Assembly: GCF_020010905.1 (NCBI RefSeq)
Contig: NZ_JAGJBY010000002.1
Coordinates: 1,178,001 to 1,242,000, forward strand
Direction of reading: 5' to 3'
DNA: 64,000 nucleotides
DNA from: Streptomyces acidiscabies
GTDB taxonomy: Bacteria > Actinomycetota > Actinomycetes > Streptomycetales > Streptomycetaceae
Shown here one piece after another: positions 16,231 to 25,335 of this stretch; position 1 is the stretch's first letter; each line of letters starts with the position of its first letter. A program made the translations under genes and the position numbers. The notes beneath the pieces were generated by a model. It was not told the origin of the DNA, did no database searches, and saw only the letters and a program-made list of their open reading frames with translations.

Positions 16231-17103
16231 TTCACCCTCCCTCTCAGCCCGAACGATTCCCCCGCACCCTAAAAACCCCGGATTCCGATCCGTTCCCGGT
16301 CCGGTACCGCCCTTCGAGTCCTGAGCCTGCGGTCAAGCTAGCGCGCCACGAACGTGAGTCTGACGGGACGTTGCGATGACATCATCGATGCGACACCTCG
16401 GGCACTTGATACTCGGCTCTTACCGCTCTTGATCCCAGACCAGACCAGACCCTTTCGGCGTCAGCAGCAGGCATGAACCGAGAGTCTCCACGCATGAGCC
16501 AAAACGCGCCAGGCGGATCCGGAACAGACCGGATCCGCCTGGCGCGGCCGTGCTTTCGCGCTGTTCAGTTTGGTCGAACGGTGCTCCTCAACGCGAATGC
16601 CTCGGCTTCGGCCTCAGTCACCCTCACCGAACAACTCGGTCTCGTAGAACCGCTGTGCTGTCGGGCGGACTGGCTTCCACCCATGAGTGCACCGCACGGT
16701 CGAGAGTGAGCCGGGGGTCGGTATGGGTACCGGACGGGGCCTGCGTCGCCGCCGGGGAGGCCAGGTCGCTTTGATGCGTCGATCGTGTACAGATCGGCCA
16801 GAGGCGCGTCGGATGTGCTTTCGGTGCGTGCTCATGGACTACTCCCTACTCGGATTGGGGGGTGCGGAAAACGGATCCGCGCACACATGAACTCGGATGA
16901 GTTGCTGCCGCTTCCAGGCGCACCTGGTTACTTGTCCGATGCTTCACCGGGCTGATCGGGCGGCATGACCACAGTGGCAGATCTGATGTGGCAGGGCCAA
17001 CTCTTGGGTGTTAGCCGAACGTTAATCTCTTCGCCGAACCCCGTGGCATGCTTTCTCTCACTTGCTGAGCGCGGCGTCAGTCGCAGGCATGAGGGGTGGA
17101 CGC
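16231..17103. other. Gene-poor gap between the minus-strand cluster and the SARP gene
   Basis: This 870-bp gap should hold divergent promoters for the FMN reductase gene (minus) and the SARP gene (plus). It contains the perfect hairpin at 16505-16546 and a lone 73-residue minus ORF (16614-16835, ending FYETELFGEGD) that may be the tail of a decayed gene. Base composition falls from strongly GC-rich to mixed here, which marks a likely boundary between two acquired segments. I saw no copy of the tRNA-Arg 3' end. Confidence 0.5.
16505..16546 (-). terminator. 18-bp perfect hairpin with T-tract on the minus strand
   Basis: Arms 16505-16522 (CGCGCCAGGCGGATCCGG) and 16529-16546 are exact reverse complements around the loop AACAGA. 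Read on the minus strand the stem is followed by TTTTGG, so it works best as a minus-strand terminator. No convincing minus-strand gene ends just before it, which suggests a gene was lost there. Confidence 0.65.
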
Positions 17104-19818
17104 ATGGAATTTCGTGTATTGGGTCCGGTGGTGGTTATGGAAGCCGGCGTCATGGTCGAGGTGAGGTCGGCGAAGGCTCGCGAACTTCTGGCCGTTCTTC
17201 TGCTGGCACCCGGACACCGTGCTTCGCACTCCCACATCACGCGATGCCTGTGGCCGGGAGAAGAATCGAACTCGAATCGAATTCGGCAGATCTTTCATCA
17301 ACTGCGGCGGTCTGTTCCAGGGGTTGTCGTGGACCGGAATGAGCCAGGCTATGGCCAGATTTGCGTCGCTCCTCAAAGCGTCGACTGCGTTCGGTTCCTG
17401 GAACGGAAGCGTGCCGCGGAAAACACGGTGAACCCCGCGGAGCGTCTCGCATCACTTCGCGCCGCGCTCGCCGAGTACCGGGGAACACCTTTGGAGGACA
17501 TGCCTGGAACCGGGTTCGAACGTGAGAGGGCTGCACTCATGACTGAGTTGAGGGAAGCTACAGCAGCCTGCGTCCAAGCGGAGCTGGAGTGCGGCGAGAC
17601 ACACAGCGCGCTGGACCGAGTCACTTCCGCGCTGACCAGCTGGCCGGACAACGAGAATCTACTCAGGCTCAACATCGCCGCCCTGCAAGCTCTCGGCAAG
17701 GAAGACGAGATTGAGGAGCTGCTTGCCTGTTGGAGACGGCAGTCGGGGCGTCCGACGTTCCATCTGCTGCTGGCGGACGGCACAGAAGAAACGCGCCGAG
17801 GCGGGACTGACATGAAGGCCACGCTCCCCGCCAAGTTACGTCAGCTTCCGGTGCGACCTGCTGTTTTCGTGGGTCGGCAGTCTCAACTGCATCAGTTGAG
17901 CAGGGCTGTTCTGGGCCAGACTGCGGGCTGCAGCCGAATCGCTGTCGTCTCGGGCATGCCGGGTGTTGGAAAGACCGGTCTCGCTGTGGAGGCGGGGGCC
18001 AGACTTGAGCAGCACTTCCAAGACATCCTGTACGTGGATCTCGGAGGATTCTCAGGAGGGGAACCGGAGCACTCCGGGGCCATTCTGGCCAGATTCCTCA
18101 ACGACCTCGGTGCCCGTTCCAAGACTCCGACCATGGACGGCTTGGTGTCCGCCTACCGCTCCAAGCTCGCCGAACGCACGGTACTGGTGATCCTGGACAA
18201 CGCACGAGACGAACACCATGTCCGCCCTTTGCTCCCCGGCGACGCTGGAATGAGTGCTGCGATCGTCACGAGCCGTCTACGCATGGACGGTCTCTTGATC
18301 AAAGAACGAGCCTGTCTCGTCGACCTCACTCCTCTGGAAATCCCCGCTGCTGCTGAGCTGTTGCGGAGGCAGGTGGGTGAGGACCGCATGCGAACCGTAG
18401 TTCCGTTCATCGACGATCTCGTCGGATACTGCGGCGGACTGCCGTTCATGCTGGCGCTTGTCGCAGCGAGGATCGTCCTCCGCCCGGCACAAGCTCTCGG
18501 CAGCATCGTCCGAGAGCTACGTGACGACAGCACCAGATCAAACTTCTTGGATCTCGGACCGAAGGATTTGAGTATCCGTCTGCAACTGGACGCGTCCTAC
18601 GGACTGCTCTCGACGCAGGCCGCAAGACTCCTCTGGCAGCTGGCGGTTCACCCGGGCCCGACGGTCAGTTGGACTGCCTTGCGCGCATTCGAACCGACGA
18701 GCGGCTTCGTCGTGCGGGCGGTTGACGACTTGGTGCGGATGAGCCTGGTGACCGAGGAACCGACTGGTGAGCGTTATTCCCTCCATGACCTGGTCCGTGT
18801 CTATGTCACGGAAAAGGCTGAGCAGCAGGACGACGAAGAGCGCGAGCTGTTGATCGACCGAGTTTTGTCCTTTCTCCTCCACAACGCGTGGGCCTGCGAC
18901 CGTAAGCTTGATTCGGGCCGCCGTCTCCCGATCGGGGAGGCGGACGGTATAGACGTCGTTGCCCCTTCCGACTCCGCAGAGGCGATGAAGTGGTTCGACA
19001 CCGAGTATTCGACTCTGACAGCCGCGCTCAGACTTTCCAAGAAGCATGGCCGCGACCGGTACACGTGGCTGCTCGCGATGGCCATGGTCACATTTCAATG
19101 GCGTTCCGGCCGTCATCTGGACGCGCTCAGATATCTGACCTTTTCCCTCCCCGCTGTCGAACGGGAGGGCGGACCTGCTGACATTGCGATGGTTCTCCGA
19201 ATGCTCGCCGGCACTCACCGGAGCCTGGGAGATTCCACCCAGGCAGCCAGGGAGCTACGCAGGGCGGTAAGTCTGAGTGAAGGCTGCGACGACCTTGCCG
19301 GTATTTCTATGGGGGGATATCTGCTGGGAGTTCTGCTGCGTGAGGGAGGTGCACCTGGTGAAGCGTTGGAACACTTCACTGCTTCTCTGGCTGCCTTCGA
19401 GCAGCTTGGTGATGTGCTAGGCCGCGGTGTAGCGCTGAGTGGCATCGGAAATTCCTTGTACGACCTGGGGAAGTATGAGGAAGGTTTGAATTATTGCCTG
19501 TCTTCTTTGAATGTGCTGGAGCGTACGGAGGATGTCAACGGTCAGGCATATGCGCTGTTCAGCCTGGGACGCATCAGGGTGGCTCGGAGGGACTACGGAG
19601 AAGCCATAACCGACCTTGAGCGTGCTCTTGTTCTGTATCGGTTCCTCTCCTATGGAAGTAGGGCGGCCAGAACACTGGTCTGGCTTTCGGAGGCGTTGCA
19701 GGATGCGGGCCGGATGGCAGAAGCGATGGACGCGATCGAACAGACCCGCTCGGAGTTGGAGAAGCTCGGTGAAAGTGACCTAGATGCCGCGATGGAGCGA
19801 CTCCGTAACCTGCCGTGA
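17104..19818 (+). CDS. SARP/AfsR-type activator with NB-ARC and TPR domains; contains a TTA codon
   Basis: I start at the ATG 17104 (MEFRVLGPVVV), giving 904 residues; ATGs at 17089 and 17062 are alternatives. The winged-helix domain (MVEVRSAKARELLAVLLLAP) and activation domain cover residues 1-245. An NB-ARC ATPase follows with P-loop GMPGVGKTG near residue 285 and LVILDNARDEHHVRPLLPG. TPRs occupy the last 300 residues. Codon 245 (17836-17838) is TTA, so translation should depend on the bldA tRNA and peak late in development. Codon usage is less GC-biased than in the neighbouring core genes, suggesting transfer. The target is unknown; candidates are the minus-strand cluster on its left or genes lost from this island. 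Confidence 0.9.
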   Translation: MEFRVLGPVVVMEAGVMVEVRSAKARELLAVLLLAPGHRASHSHITRCLWPGEESNSNRIRQIFHQLRRSVPGVVVDRNEPGYGQICVAPQSVDCVRFLERKRAAENTVNPAERLASLRAALAEYRGTPLEDMPGTGFERERAALMTELREATAACVQAELECGETHSALDRVTSALTSWPDNENLLRLNIAALQALGKEDEIEELLACWRRQSGRPTFHLLLADGTEETRRGGTDMKATLPAKLRQLPVRPAVFVGRQSQLHQLSRAVLGQTAGCSRIAVVSGMPGVGKTGLAVEAGARLEQHFQDILYVDLGGFSGGEPEHSGAILARFLNDLGARSKTPTMDGLVSAYRSKLAERTVLVILDNARDEHHVRPLLPGDAGMSAAIVTSRLRMDGLLIKERACLVDLTPLEIPAAAELLRRQVGEDRMRTVVPFIDDLVGYCGGLPFMLALVAARIVLRPAQALGSIVRELRDDSTRSNFLDLGPKDLSIRLQLDASYGLLSTQAARLLWQLAVHPGPTVSWTALRAFEPTSGFVVRAVDDLVRMSLVTEEPTGERYSLHDLVRVYVTEKAEQQDDEERELLIDRVLSFLLHNAWACDRKLDSGRRLPIGEADGIDVVAPSDSAEAMKWFDTEYSTLTAALRLSKKHGRDRYTWLLAMAMVTFQWRSGRHLDALRYLTFSLPAVEREGGPADIAMVLRMLAGTHRSLGDSTQAARELRRAVSLSEGCDDLAGISMGGYLLGVLLREGGAPGEALEHFTASLAAFEQLGDVLGRGVALSGIGNSLYDLGKYEEGLNYCLSSLNVLERTEDVNGQAYALFSLGRIRVARRDYGEAITDLERALVLYRFLSYGSRAARTLVWLSEALQDAGRMAEAMDAIEQTRSELEKLGESDLDAAMERLRNLP

Positions 19819-19837
19819 TGTCTGGCCGATCCGTGCT

Positions 19838-20731
19838 TCAAAGTTGTGGTGCCAGGCGCCTGTAAGGGAGTGTCGGATCGGGACGAGGCGCCTTCGGTGA
19901 AGGATGAGATCCCGGCTTGGGTAGCGACGAGTGCAGGAGGCTCAGTACTTCAGCAGCTCCGTTCGGCCGTTCCTCTGGATTTATGGCGACCATGGATATT
20001 CCAAGAGACCACAATGGTTTGGGGAGGATCCCCGAAAAATTACTGGGAAATGGAGGAGGTGTTGATTTGAAAGGGTACTCCAGGTCGCTGTATGGCAATT
20101 TCGAGGTGGCCATCTTGAATAGTAGGGCACCTAGCGCGAAGATGTCTGCTCTCGCAGTTACTTGCACTCCTTCGATGAACTGTTCAGGTGCTGAATACAG
20201 TTGGGTGCCACGTGGCTCAACATTTTTCGAATCATTCTTGATGGCAATTCCGACGTCCAGTAGTCGAATTCGTCCGTCGGGTTGCAGCATTACGTTCTTC
20301 GGAGTGATGTCACGGTGTATGTACTTCTTTTCGTGTAGTACATGGAGGGTTTCGCAGAGCTGTGCAATGACCGAGACTGCCGAATCCGTCGGCACCGGAT
20401 GGTGGTCCTGGATCCAGGAGTCGAGCGTGACTCCGTCAATCAGCTCCATGACGAGAAACTTGCGTTCGTTGTTTCCGTGTGATCCGATATCAAAAATCTC
20501 GGGCATTCCTGGAACTTCCAGCATGGCATGGAGATTGCCGTATTCGGTAACTATGTCATTGCCGTATGCGGTGTAGGTTTCGGTGGATTCCGTGACCCGG
20601 GCGAGCTGAAATTTTACTACAACCTTCCGCTGGAGTTCCCTGTCCCACGCGATGAAGGTCTCGCCCTCTCCTCCTTCGCCAAGCTTCCGAACCAGTTGGT
20701 AACGATTCTTGAGGAGGGTTCCAGGGATCAC
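19838..20731 (-). CDS. Serine/threonine protein kinase domain protein (DVG instead of DFG)
   Basis: This 297-residue protein has a Hanks-type kinase domain at about residues 10-265. The glycine loop is LGEGGEGETF, the ATP lysine is in KVVVKFQ, the catalytic loop is HRDITPKN, and the segment ARADIFALGALLF completes the fold. The magnesium-binding DFG reads DVG (RLLDVGIA), which keeps the essential Asp. No transmembrane helix or PASTA domain follows, only a short Pro-rich tail, so it is a soluble kinase. It is convergent with the SARP gene and divergent from the nuclease gene. Low G+C and AT-rich codons suggest acquisition. Whether it belongs to the pPIWI-RE module is unclear. Confidence 0.88.
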   Translation of the reverse strand: MIPGTLLKNRYQLVRKLGEGGEGETFIAWDRELQRKVVVKFQLARVTESTETYTAYGNDIVTEYGNLHAMLEVPGMPEIFDIGSHGNNERKFLVMELIDGVTLDSWIQDHHPVPTDSAVSVIAQLCETLHVLHEKKYIHRDITPKNVMLQPDGRIRLLDVGIAIKNDSKNVEPRGTQLYSAPEQFIEGVQVTARADIFALGALLFKMATSKLPYSDLEYPFKSTPPPFPSNFSGILPKPLWSLGISMVAINPEERPNGAAEVLSLLHSSLPKPGSHPSPKAPRPDPTLPYRRLAPQL

Positions 20732-20805
20732 TTATTCGCTCCATGTGTAAATCGAAACCCAGCCGGTTCGTTCGAGAACCTTGGGAGAGAGGAAACGAGG
20801 GAATT

Positions 20806-21986
20806 ATGATAGCAAGTTGGCCGCCTGACGGGCTCGTCGGAGGTTCCGGCGTCATCCACATACGGCTGGGAATGTTCGGCCCGGAGCGGTACCGGTGCCC
20901 GGCATCGGACGCGTTGAAGGCGCGGGGGATGCGACCGCGCGATCGAGGAGCAGCGAAGCCAGAAGCGCTGGAGACCTTCACCAACAGCCCGTTCATGACG
21001 GCTGCCGACATGCTTGAGCGGCCGGCAGACTTTCCGTCCGAGGGCCGTCGACGCACTCCTCTCCACGATGGTCTGCAGCTGTGGACTGAGCACGCGCTGC
21101 GGATGTACCACAAGGCGTTTCCACCCGGTGGGGAATTACGCCTGGCGCAGAAGGCGTGGGCTTATCGGCATCTTCGGCCAGCTACTGACGTCGAGGGCGC
21201 CACGCTCTACCGGATCACGGCCTGGGGACGTTGCTTCGAGTCGGCTGACGGGCGCCTGCGTGAACTGCGCCTGCCGGTCACCCGTCTGCGGGAACGAAGC
21301 GATACCGAGCGTGCGGTGGCCGCGTTGGTCGCAGCTGAGGGTGAAGGCGATCCTCGGGTCGAAGAGGTCAGGGTTGTTCAATTCGCCTTGTCCGATGGTC
21401 GCCCAGCCCCGGTGTTCGAGGGAAGCCGTGCACAGGCTCTGGCTGAGTACCGGGAGTACGGAGCATCGGCAGTCCGCGCCCTGCCGGACAATCAGGAATA
21501 CCGGCCCGGAAGTGCCTGCGTCTCATGTGCTGTGGCGAGCGTGTGTCCTGCCCTGCCTAAAGCCGAAGGACTGCTGGGTGTGGCCGACCGCGGTCGCCCG
21601 CGTCGTAGTTGGTCCTCGACGACAGGCCGAGGACACGCCAAGTGCCCGGCGCGTGGCCATCTACGTAGCCTGCGGCTTCCGTTGAACGATGAGGTGGAGC
21701 GGAACGCCGCCGCCGAGCGAGGAAGAGCGGTCCACGACTTCCTTGCGGAAAGGCACGGTCGTTTGCCCGCAGTACCGTGCACTTCTCGGATCCCCGCAGA
21801 CTGGGTGCCCAAGAAGTATCAACTCCCCGATGAAGAAATACGGTTGGGCGCTGAACTGCTGCGTCACCACGCTGAGGTGTGCCCGCTGAGAGTGGCCGGA
21901 GCACAGTCTGAGATCCGGATCGAGCCTCGGCTGGTGTTCGACGACACCGCTGCTGACCTACTGGTGCTGACGGCTCCCGACCTGTT
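20806..21986 (+). pseudogene. PD-(D/E)XK nuclease of the pPIWI-RE module, 5' fragment (IS-interrupted)
   Basis: The ATG at 20806 opens a frame encoding the first 393 residues, cut by an IS3-family element at 21987. Joining this part to 23281-23665 (dropping one GTT target copy) gives an uninterrupted 521-residue protein. The fragment contains a Cys cluster CVSCAVASVC near residue 240 and ends in ...LVLTAPDL. The acidic residue D392 belongs to the PD motif whose E-x-K half lies beyond the insertion. Codon 111 is TTA (21136-21138). The first half also looks RecB/Cas4-like, so the intact protein may have two nuclease-fold domains, the first degenerate. The interrupted protein cannot be active. 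Confidence 0.8.
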
Positions 21987-22053
21987 TGAGGGGCCACGAA
22001 GTTTCCGGACAGGCACCCAATAGTGTTGTCCTGAACAAGGAGACGAGGAAGAA

Positions 22054-22344
22054 GTGGCGCCACCCAGTAAATACTCGCCGGAGTTCCGCGAGGAAGCCGT
22101 CCAGATCGCGTTGAGGTCAAGCAAGACGATCTCCGAAGTCGCCCGGGAGCTTGAGGTGAACTCGGAGACGCTGCGCGACTGGGTGAAGAAGCACCAGAGG
22201 CAGCACGAACCGGCACCCGATGCGGAACTGACGGTGAGCGACCGTGCACGCCTGAAGGAACTCGAACGACGCAACCGTGAACTGGAGATGGAAAACTCCT
22301 TCCTGAAAAAATGCGCTGCGTACTTCGCGAAGGATCCCCGGTAG
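22054..22344 (+). CDS. IS3-family transposase orfA
   Basis: This 96-residue protein (GTG start) has a helix-turn-helix (YSPEFREEAVQIALRSSKTISEVARELEVN, read as two overlapping helices) followed by a leucine-zipper-like coil (RLKELERRNRELEMENSFLKK). It binds the IS ends and, by a -1 shift on the A6 run at 22306-22311, is fused to the orfB product to give the active OrfAB transposase. Ribosomes that do not shift end at 22344. Confidence 0.93.
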   Translation: MAPPSKYSPEFREEAVQIALRSSKTISEVARELEVNSETLRDWVKKHQRQHEPAPDAELTVSDRARLKELERRNRELEMENSFLKKCAAYFAKDPR

Positions 22345-23234
22345 CAAGCAAGTACGAGTTCATCGACGAGATGCGACTCGACACCGGGAAGTACGCATAC
22401 AGCGTCGAGTTCATGTGCGGCCGACTCGGCGTCTCCAGATCCGGCTACTACGACTGGCGATCCCGCCCGGAATCCGCGACAACCCAGCGGCGCGAAGAAC
22501 TGAAACTGCTCATCCGGAAAGCCTTCGACATGTCCGACAGCACCTACGGGCACCGGCGCATCCAGGCCCAGCTGCACCGCTGGGGCGTCGCCGCGGGCGC
22601 GGAGCTGGTCCGCCGGCTCATGCGCGAACTGGGCCTGGTTCCCTGCCAGCCACGCCCGAAGAGGTTCAGCCTCACGCAGGCTGCGGCCGGCCGGGTGCCG
22701 GACCTCGTCGGCCGCGACTTCACCGCGGACGCGCCAGGCGAAAAGCTCGTCGGCGACATCACCTATATCCAGACCGGGGAAGGCTGGCTGTACCTCGCAA
22801 CAGTCATCGACTGCTGCACGAAGGAAGTCATCGGCTACGCGATGGACGACCATTACCAAACCCCACTGATATCCAGAGCGATCCATAACGCGGCACGGAA
22901 CAGGAACCTCTCGACCAGCGCGATATTTCACTCGGATCGCGGAAGTAACTACATGTCAGCCGAGTTCGGGAGGACTCTGGAACACTTCGGGCTCCGCAGA
23001 TCTGCAGGCCGCACCGGGATCTGTTTCGACAACGCCATGGCCGAATCATTCTTCGGTGCCCTGAAGAACGAGCGCGTATCCAGGGTGACTTACCTGACCC
23101 GCGAGGCCGCCAGGCAGGACATCACTCGCTACATCGAATTCTGGTACAATCACAAACGCCTCCACTCGGCAGTGGGTTACCGCCCGCCGCGTGAAGTCCA
23201 CGCCGAGTACGAGAAGTTGCGAATCGCCGCGTGA
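22311..23234 (+). CDS. IS3-family transposase orfB (DDE integrase domain)
   Basis: This 307-residue product has an HTH_21-like N-terminal part (YGHRRIQAQLHRWGV) and an rve integrase core. The catalytic triad is visible as D in VGDITYI, D in HSDRGSNY and E in MAESFFGALKNE. The ATG at 22311 lies inside the slippery A-run, so it is mainly made as the OrfAB fusion. Confidence 0.93.
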   Translation: MRCVLREGSPVASKYEFIDEMRLDTGKYAYSVEFMCGRLGVSRSGYYDWRSRPESATTQRREELKLLIRKAFDMSDSTYGHRRIQAQLHRWGVAAGAELVRRLMRELGLVPCQPRPKRFSLTQAAAGRVPDLVGRDFTADAPGEKLVGDITYIQTGEGWLYLATVIDCCTKEVIGYAMDDHYQTPLISRAIHNAARNRNLSTSAIFHSDRGSNYMSAEFGRTLEHFGLRRSAGRTGICFDNAMAESFFGALKNERVSRVTYLTREAARQDITRYIEFWYNHKRLHSAVGYRPPREVHAEYEKLRIAA

Positions 23235-23280
23235 AATAGACAGTCAGAAGCCTGTCCGGAAAACGTGAGACCCCTCAGTT

Positions 23281-23665
23281 GTACCGGGATGCTGGAGCCT
23301 GGGTATGGCGTGAGGTCAAGACTTCGGGCAGCGATCGCCACCGCCACGACGTGCTGAGCACATACCCTCAACTGGCTCTGGCCGTGAAGATCCTGGGTGA
23401 TGGCCTGCTGGCCGGGGCCCCGGTGGGGGGCCGGGTCGAACTGGAACTGCTGTGCCCTGGCGGGGTCGACTTGCGCACGCTCGACCCCTCCGCGCCGCAG
23501 ACCCGTGCCGCTGCTGAGAAGGTGCTGCGGGAGCAAGTGTCGGGCTGGCACGCGGAGACCCTGTTCAAAGCGGTGCCCAGCGCTGAATGTGCCACTTGCG
23601 AGGTGGCCCGATGGTGCTCGGCGCGACCGTCACAGGACCAGGTGCCGAAGGCGCCGAGTCGGTGA
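23281..23665 (+). pseudogene. PD-(D/E)XK nuclease, 3' fragment carrying the catalytic E-x-K
   Basis: After removal of copy 1 of the IS the frame continues LYRDAGAWVWREVKTSG, placing PD and ExK at the classical spacing (P391-D392 ... E405-V406-K407 in the restored protein). A terminal CATCEVARWC motif resembles the Cys clusters of Cas4/AddB-type nucleases, which hold an Fe-S centre, together with the mid-protein CVSC. The stop overlaps the next gene's GTG start, as expected for an operon. No start codon or ribosome site of its own is convincing. Confidence 0.8.
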
Positions 23666-24726
23666 CCGAGGAGGAGAGAGCGGGGACCGATCTGCTTGCC
23701 GCTGTCGCCCGCGGAGTGATCGAACTGTCCCGGGCAGATCAAGCGGTGACGTTTCGCCTCCCCTATCCGCCGAGAATCCAACTCGCCCTGGACCGCGTGG
23801 TTCTGGCGGGACTGACTCGCGACAGGCCTGTGCCCGGCAGTGTGCCTGAGCTGTTGGCATGGTGCCGGGACAAGGATCTGGCCGACTGGTGGCCGCTGAA
23901 GTTGCCGGACAACTTTCTGACCGCGGGCGCAAGGCTTGTTCATGCGGTGGGGAACGAGGCCACCCGGACCTGTGCGGAACTGGCCTCCTACGGTCCCGAC
24001 GGCTTCCTGGAGGGCGAAGCGGAAGAGGTCCTGGCCATCCTCGCCGATGCATGCGGTACGGAGGAGCGGTTCGCGGCTTGTCGTGACTTCCTGATCAGGC
24101 GGCCGGTCATCCTTGAGTACAACCCGATCGAGTTCCTCAAGCCTGCTCTGGCCCATACCTGGAAGTTGGTGCAAGGAATTTATGGTCCTGTACCTGATCG
24201 TTTCAGGGTTCACCGCATGGTGTACCGCTGTGCCGGATGTCTGCTGCTCGCGAAGCCGGTGACAGTCGATACGTCCTGGTGCGAAGGCGGCTGCCGACCT
24301 GGCGAACGCGTGCTCGAATCAACGCGGCAGCCTGAACAGACCTGCGTGCTGCCCTTGGGGCTCCGACTGTTTCTGTCTCTTCCCGGTCGTACGGAGCTGA
24401 CGGTCCGCTCTCGTTCAGCTCGCCGGACACATCTGTTCCGGCAGCGCACGGGACTACACCGTTTTGTCAGCCACGATGGATCGACGCGTGCCTTTCAGGT
24501 CCACGACCGTGAACAGCCGGTGCTGGCCGCGCTGAGTGCTGCCGAGACCGTCGCTGGGCTGGACGTACCCCTGGATGTCGTGATCCCGGACGAGGCGGCG
24601 AACGGCCCTGGGTACCGGGAGGCGTTCGGGAGGGCACTTCCAGACGGCGTGAAGATCCGTCTCCTGTCCGTCAGCGAGTTCACAGCGCCGCGTCAGGAAG
24701 GTCTTGAGGAAGGCGAACATGCGTAG
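23662..24726 (+). CDS. pPIWI-RE-associated zinc-ribbon protein, REase-like (domain Y-type candidate)
   Basis: I start at GTG 23662, which overlaps the nuclease stop (GTGA), giving 354 residues; ATG 23611 is an alternative. The middle has a zinc-ribbon (YRCAGCLLL...SWCEGGC) at about residues 190-215. The C-terminal third contains a beta-rich stretch (RFVSHDGSTRAFQVHD) and GLDVPLDVVIPDEA. That layout resembles the small REase-like partners encoded in pPIWI-RE islands, but no D...E-x-K triad is apparent, so it may be inactive or structural. The stop overlaps the helicase start (ATGCGTAG). The function is inferred only from context. Confidence 0.6.
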   Translation: MTEEERAGTDLLAAVARGVIELSRADQAVTFRLPYPPRIQLALDRVVLAGLTRDRPVPGSVPELLAWCRDKDLADWWPLKLPDNFLTAGARLVHAVGNEATRTCAELASYGPDGFLEGEAEEVLAILADACGTEERFAACRDFLIRRPVILEYNPIEFLKPALAHTWKLVQGIYGPVPDRFRVHRMVYRCAGCLLLAKPVTVDTSWCEGGCRPGERVLESTRQPEQTCVLPLGLRLFLSLPGRTELTVRSRSARRTHLFRQRTGLHRFVSHDGSTRAFQVHDREQPVLAALSAAETVAGLDVPLDVVIPDEAANGPGYREAFGRALPDGVKIRLLSVSEFTAPRQEGLEEGEHA

Positions 24727-25292
24727 CACCGATCTGTCCCTGACGGAGGTGACGGAACTACTGGCGTCGGCCGCTCCAGAACTGAAGAAGGAGAGACGCG
24801 TCTCGCTGTGCGAGATTGAAGTAGGGCTCTTTCTCCAAGAGAGGGTCACACCCGGCGCCCCGGCCCGCGATGCCTGGGTCCTGTTCAGCGGCTACCCCTT
24901 TGCGAAGGCATGGGGAGCCGTGGACGAGGAAGGACAGCAGACTCTCCGAACAGCCAGATACACCCTGTGGACGTGGGCCCGCCGCCGTGCGTGGACCGAT
25001 GCGCTCAAGGAATATCAGCAGCTTGATCGCCATCTAAGAGCTTACGAGATCGGCGACCTCGACGCCCCGGCTGTCCGTCGTCCTTCGCTGTCAGTGGCGC
25101 CGGACCGCTGGCGGACGTATCAGCGGCTCCTGGACAGAGCGCCCGAGTTCGCCGGACAACCACTGGCCTTCGCCAAACCAGGCCTGCACGCGTTTCCTCT
25201 TGGCAGACACCTCGGAACTGTCAGTCTGCCCGGGCAAGTTCCGTTGCCGCCGAGGGGACACGACCTCGCGGCCTGGCCGGTGAACGAGGGAG
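24719..25292 (+). pseudogene. DinG-like helicase of the pPIWI-RE module, 5' fragment (IS-interrupted)
   Basis: GGAAGG precedes the ATG at 24719. This part encodes the first 191 residues, a helicase-free N-terminal domain (SLCEIEVGLFLQERV, TLWTWARRRAWTDALKEYQQ) of the kind found on helicases in pPIWI-RE islands. It is cut by IS copy 2. Joined to 26587-29612 it gives a continuous 1199-residue protein reading VNEGESLSFAWDD across the junction. Confidence 0.8.
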
Positions 25293-25335
25293 TGAGGGGT
25301 CTCACGTTTTCCGGACAGGCTTCTGACTGTCTATT

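Larger units (their letters stand above)
21987..23277 (+). mobile_element. IS3-family insertion sequence, copy 1 (1291 bp)
   Basis: The element starts TGAGGGG and ends CCCCTCA. The outer 27 bp at each end form imperfect inverted repeats sharing TGAGGGG and TTTCCGGACAGG. The 3-bp direct repeat GTT flanks it (21984-21986 and 23278-23280). It encodes orfA and orfB with a -1 frameshift at six A residues (22306-22311). Its predicted proteins are identical to those of the inverted copy at 25293-26583, so both insertions are recent. Confidence 0.95.

Noticed and set aside
16614..16835. 73-residue minus-strand ORF upstream of an orphan terminator
   Set aside because: Arg/Pro-rich start, no recognisable family and no clear ribosome-binding site; kept only as a possible gene remnant.
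16231..17103. Second attachment site matching the tRNA-Arg 3' end
   Set aside because: No copy of the GCAGGATTCGAACCTGC-type sequence was found by eye at the left border.
23278..25292. Composite transposon formed by the two IS copies
   Set aside because: Each IS has its own 3-bp target duplication, and the nuclease and helicase frames are restored across each element, so the enclosed DNA is original and neither moved nor inverted.
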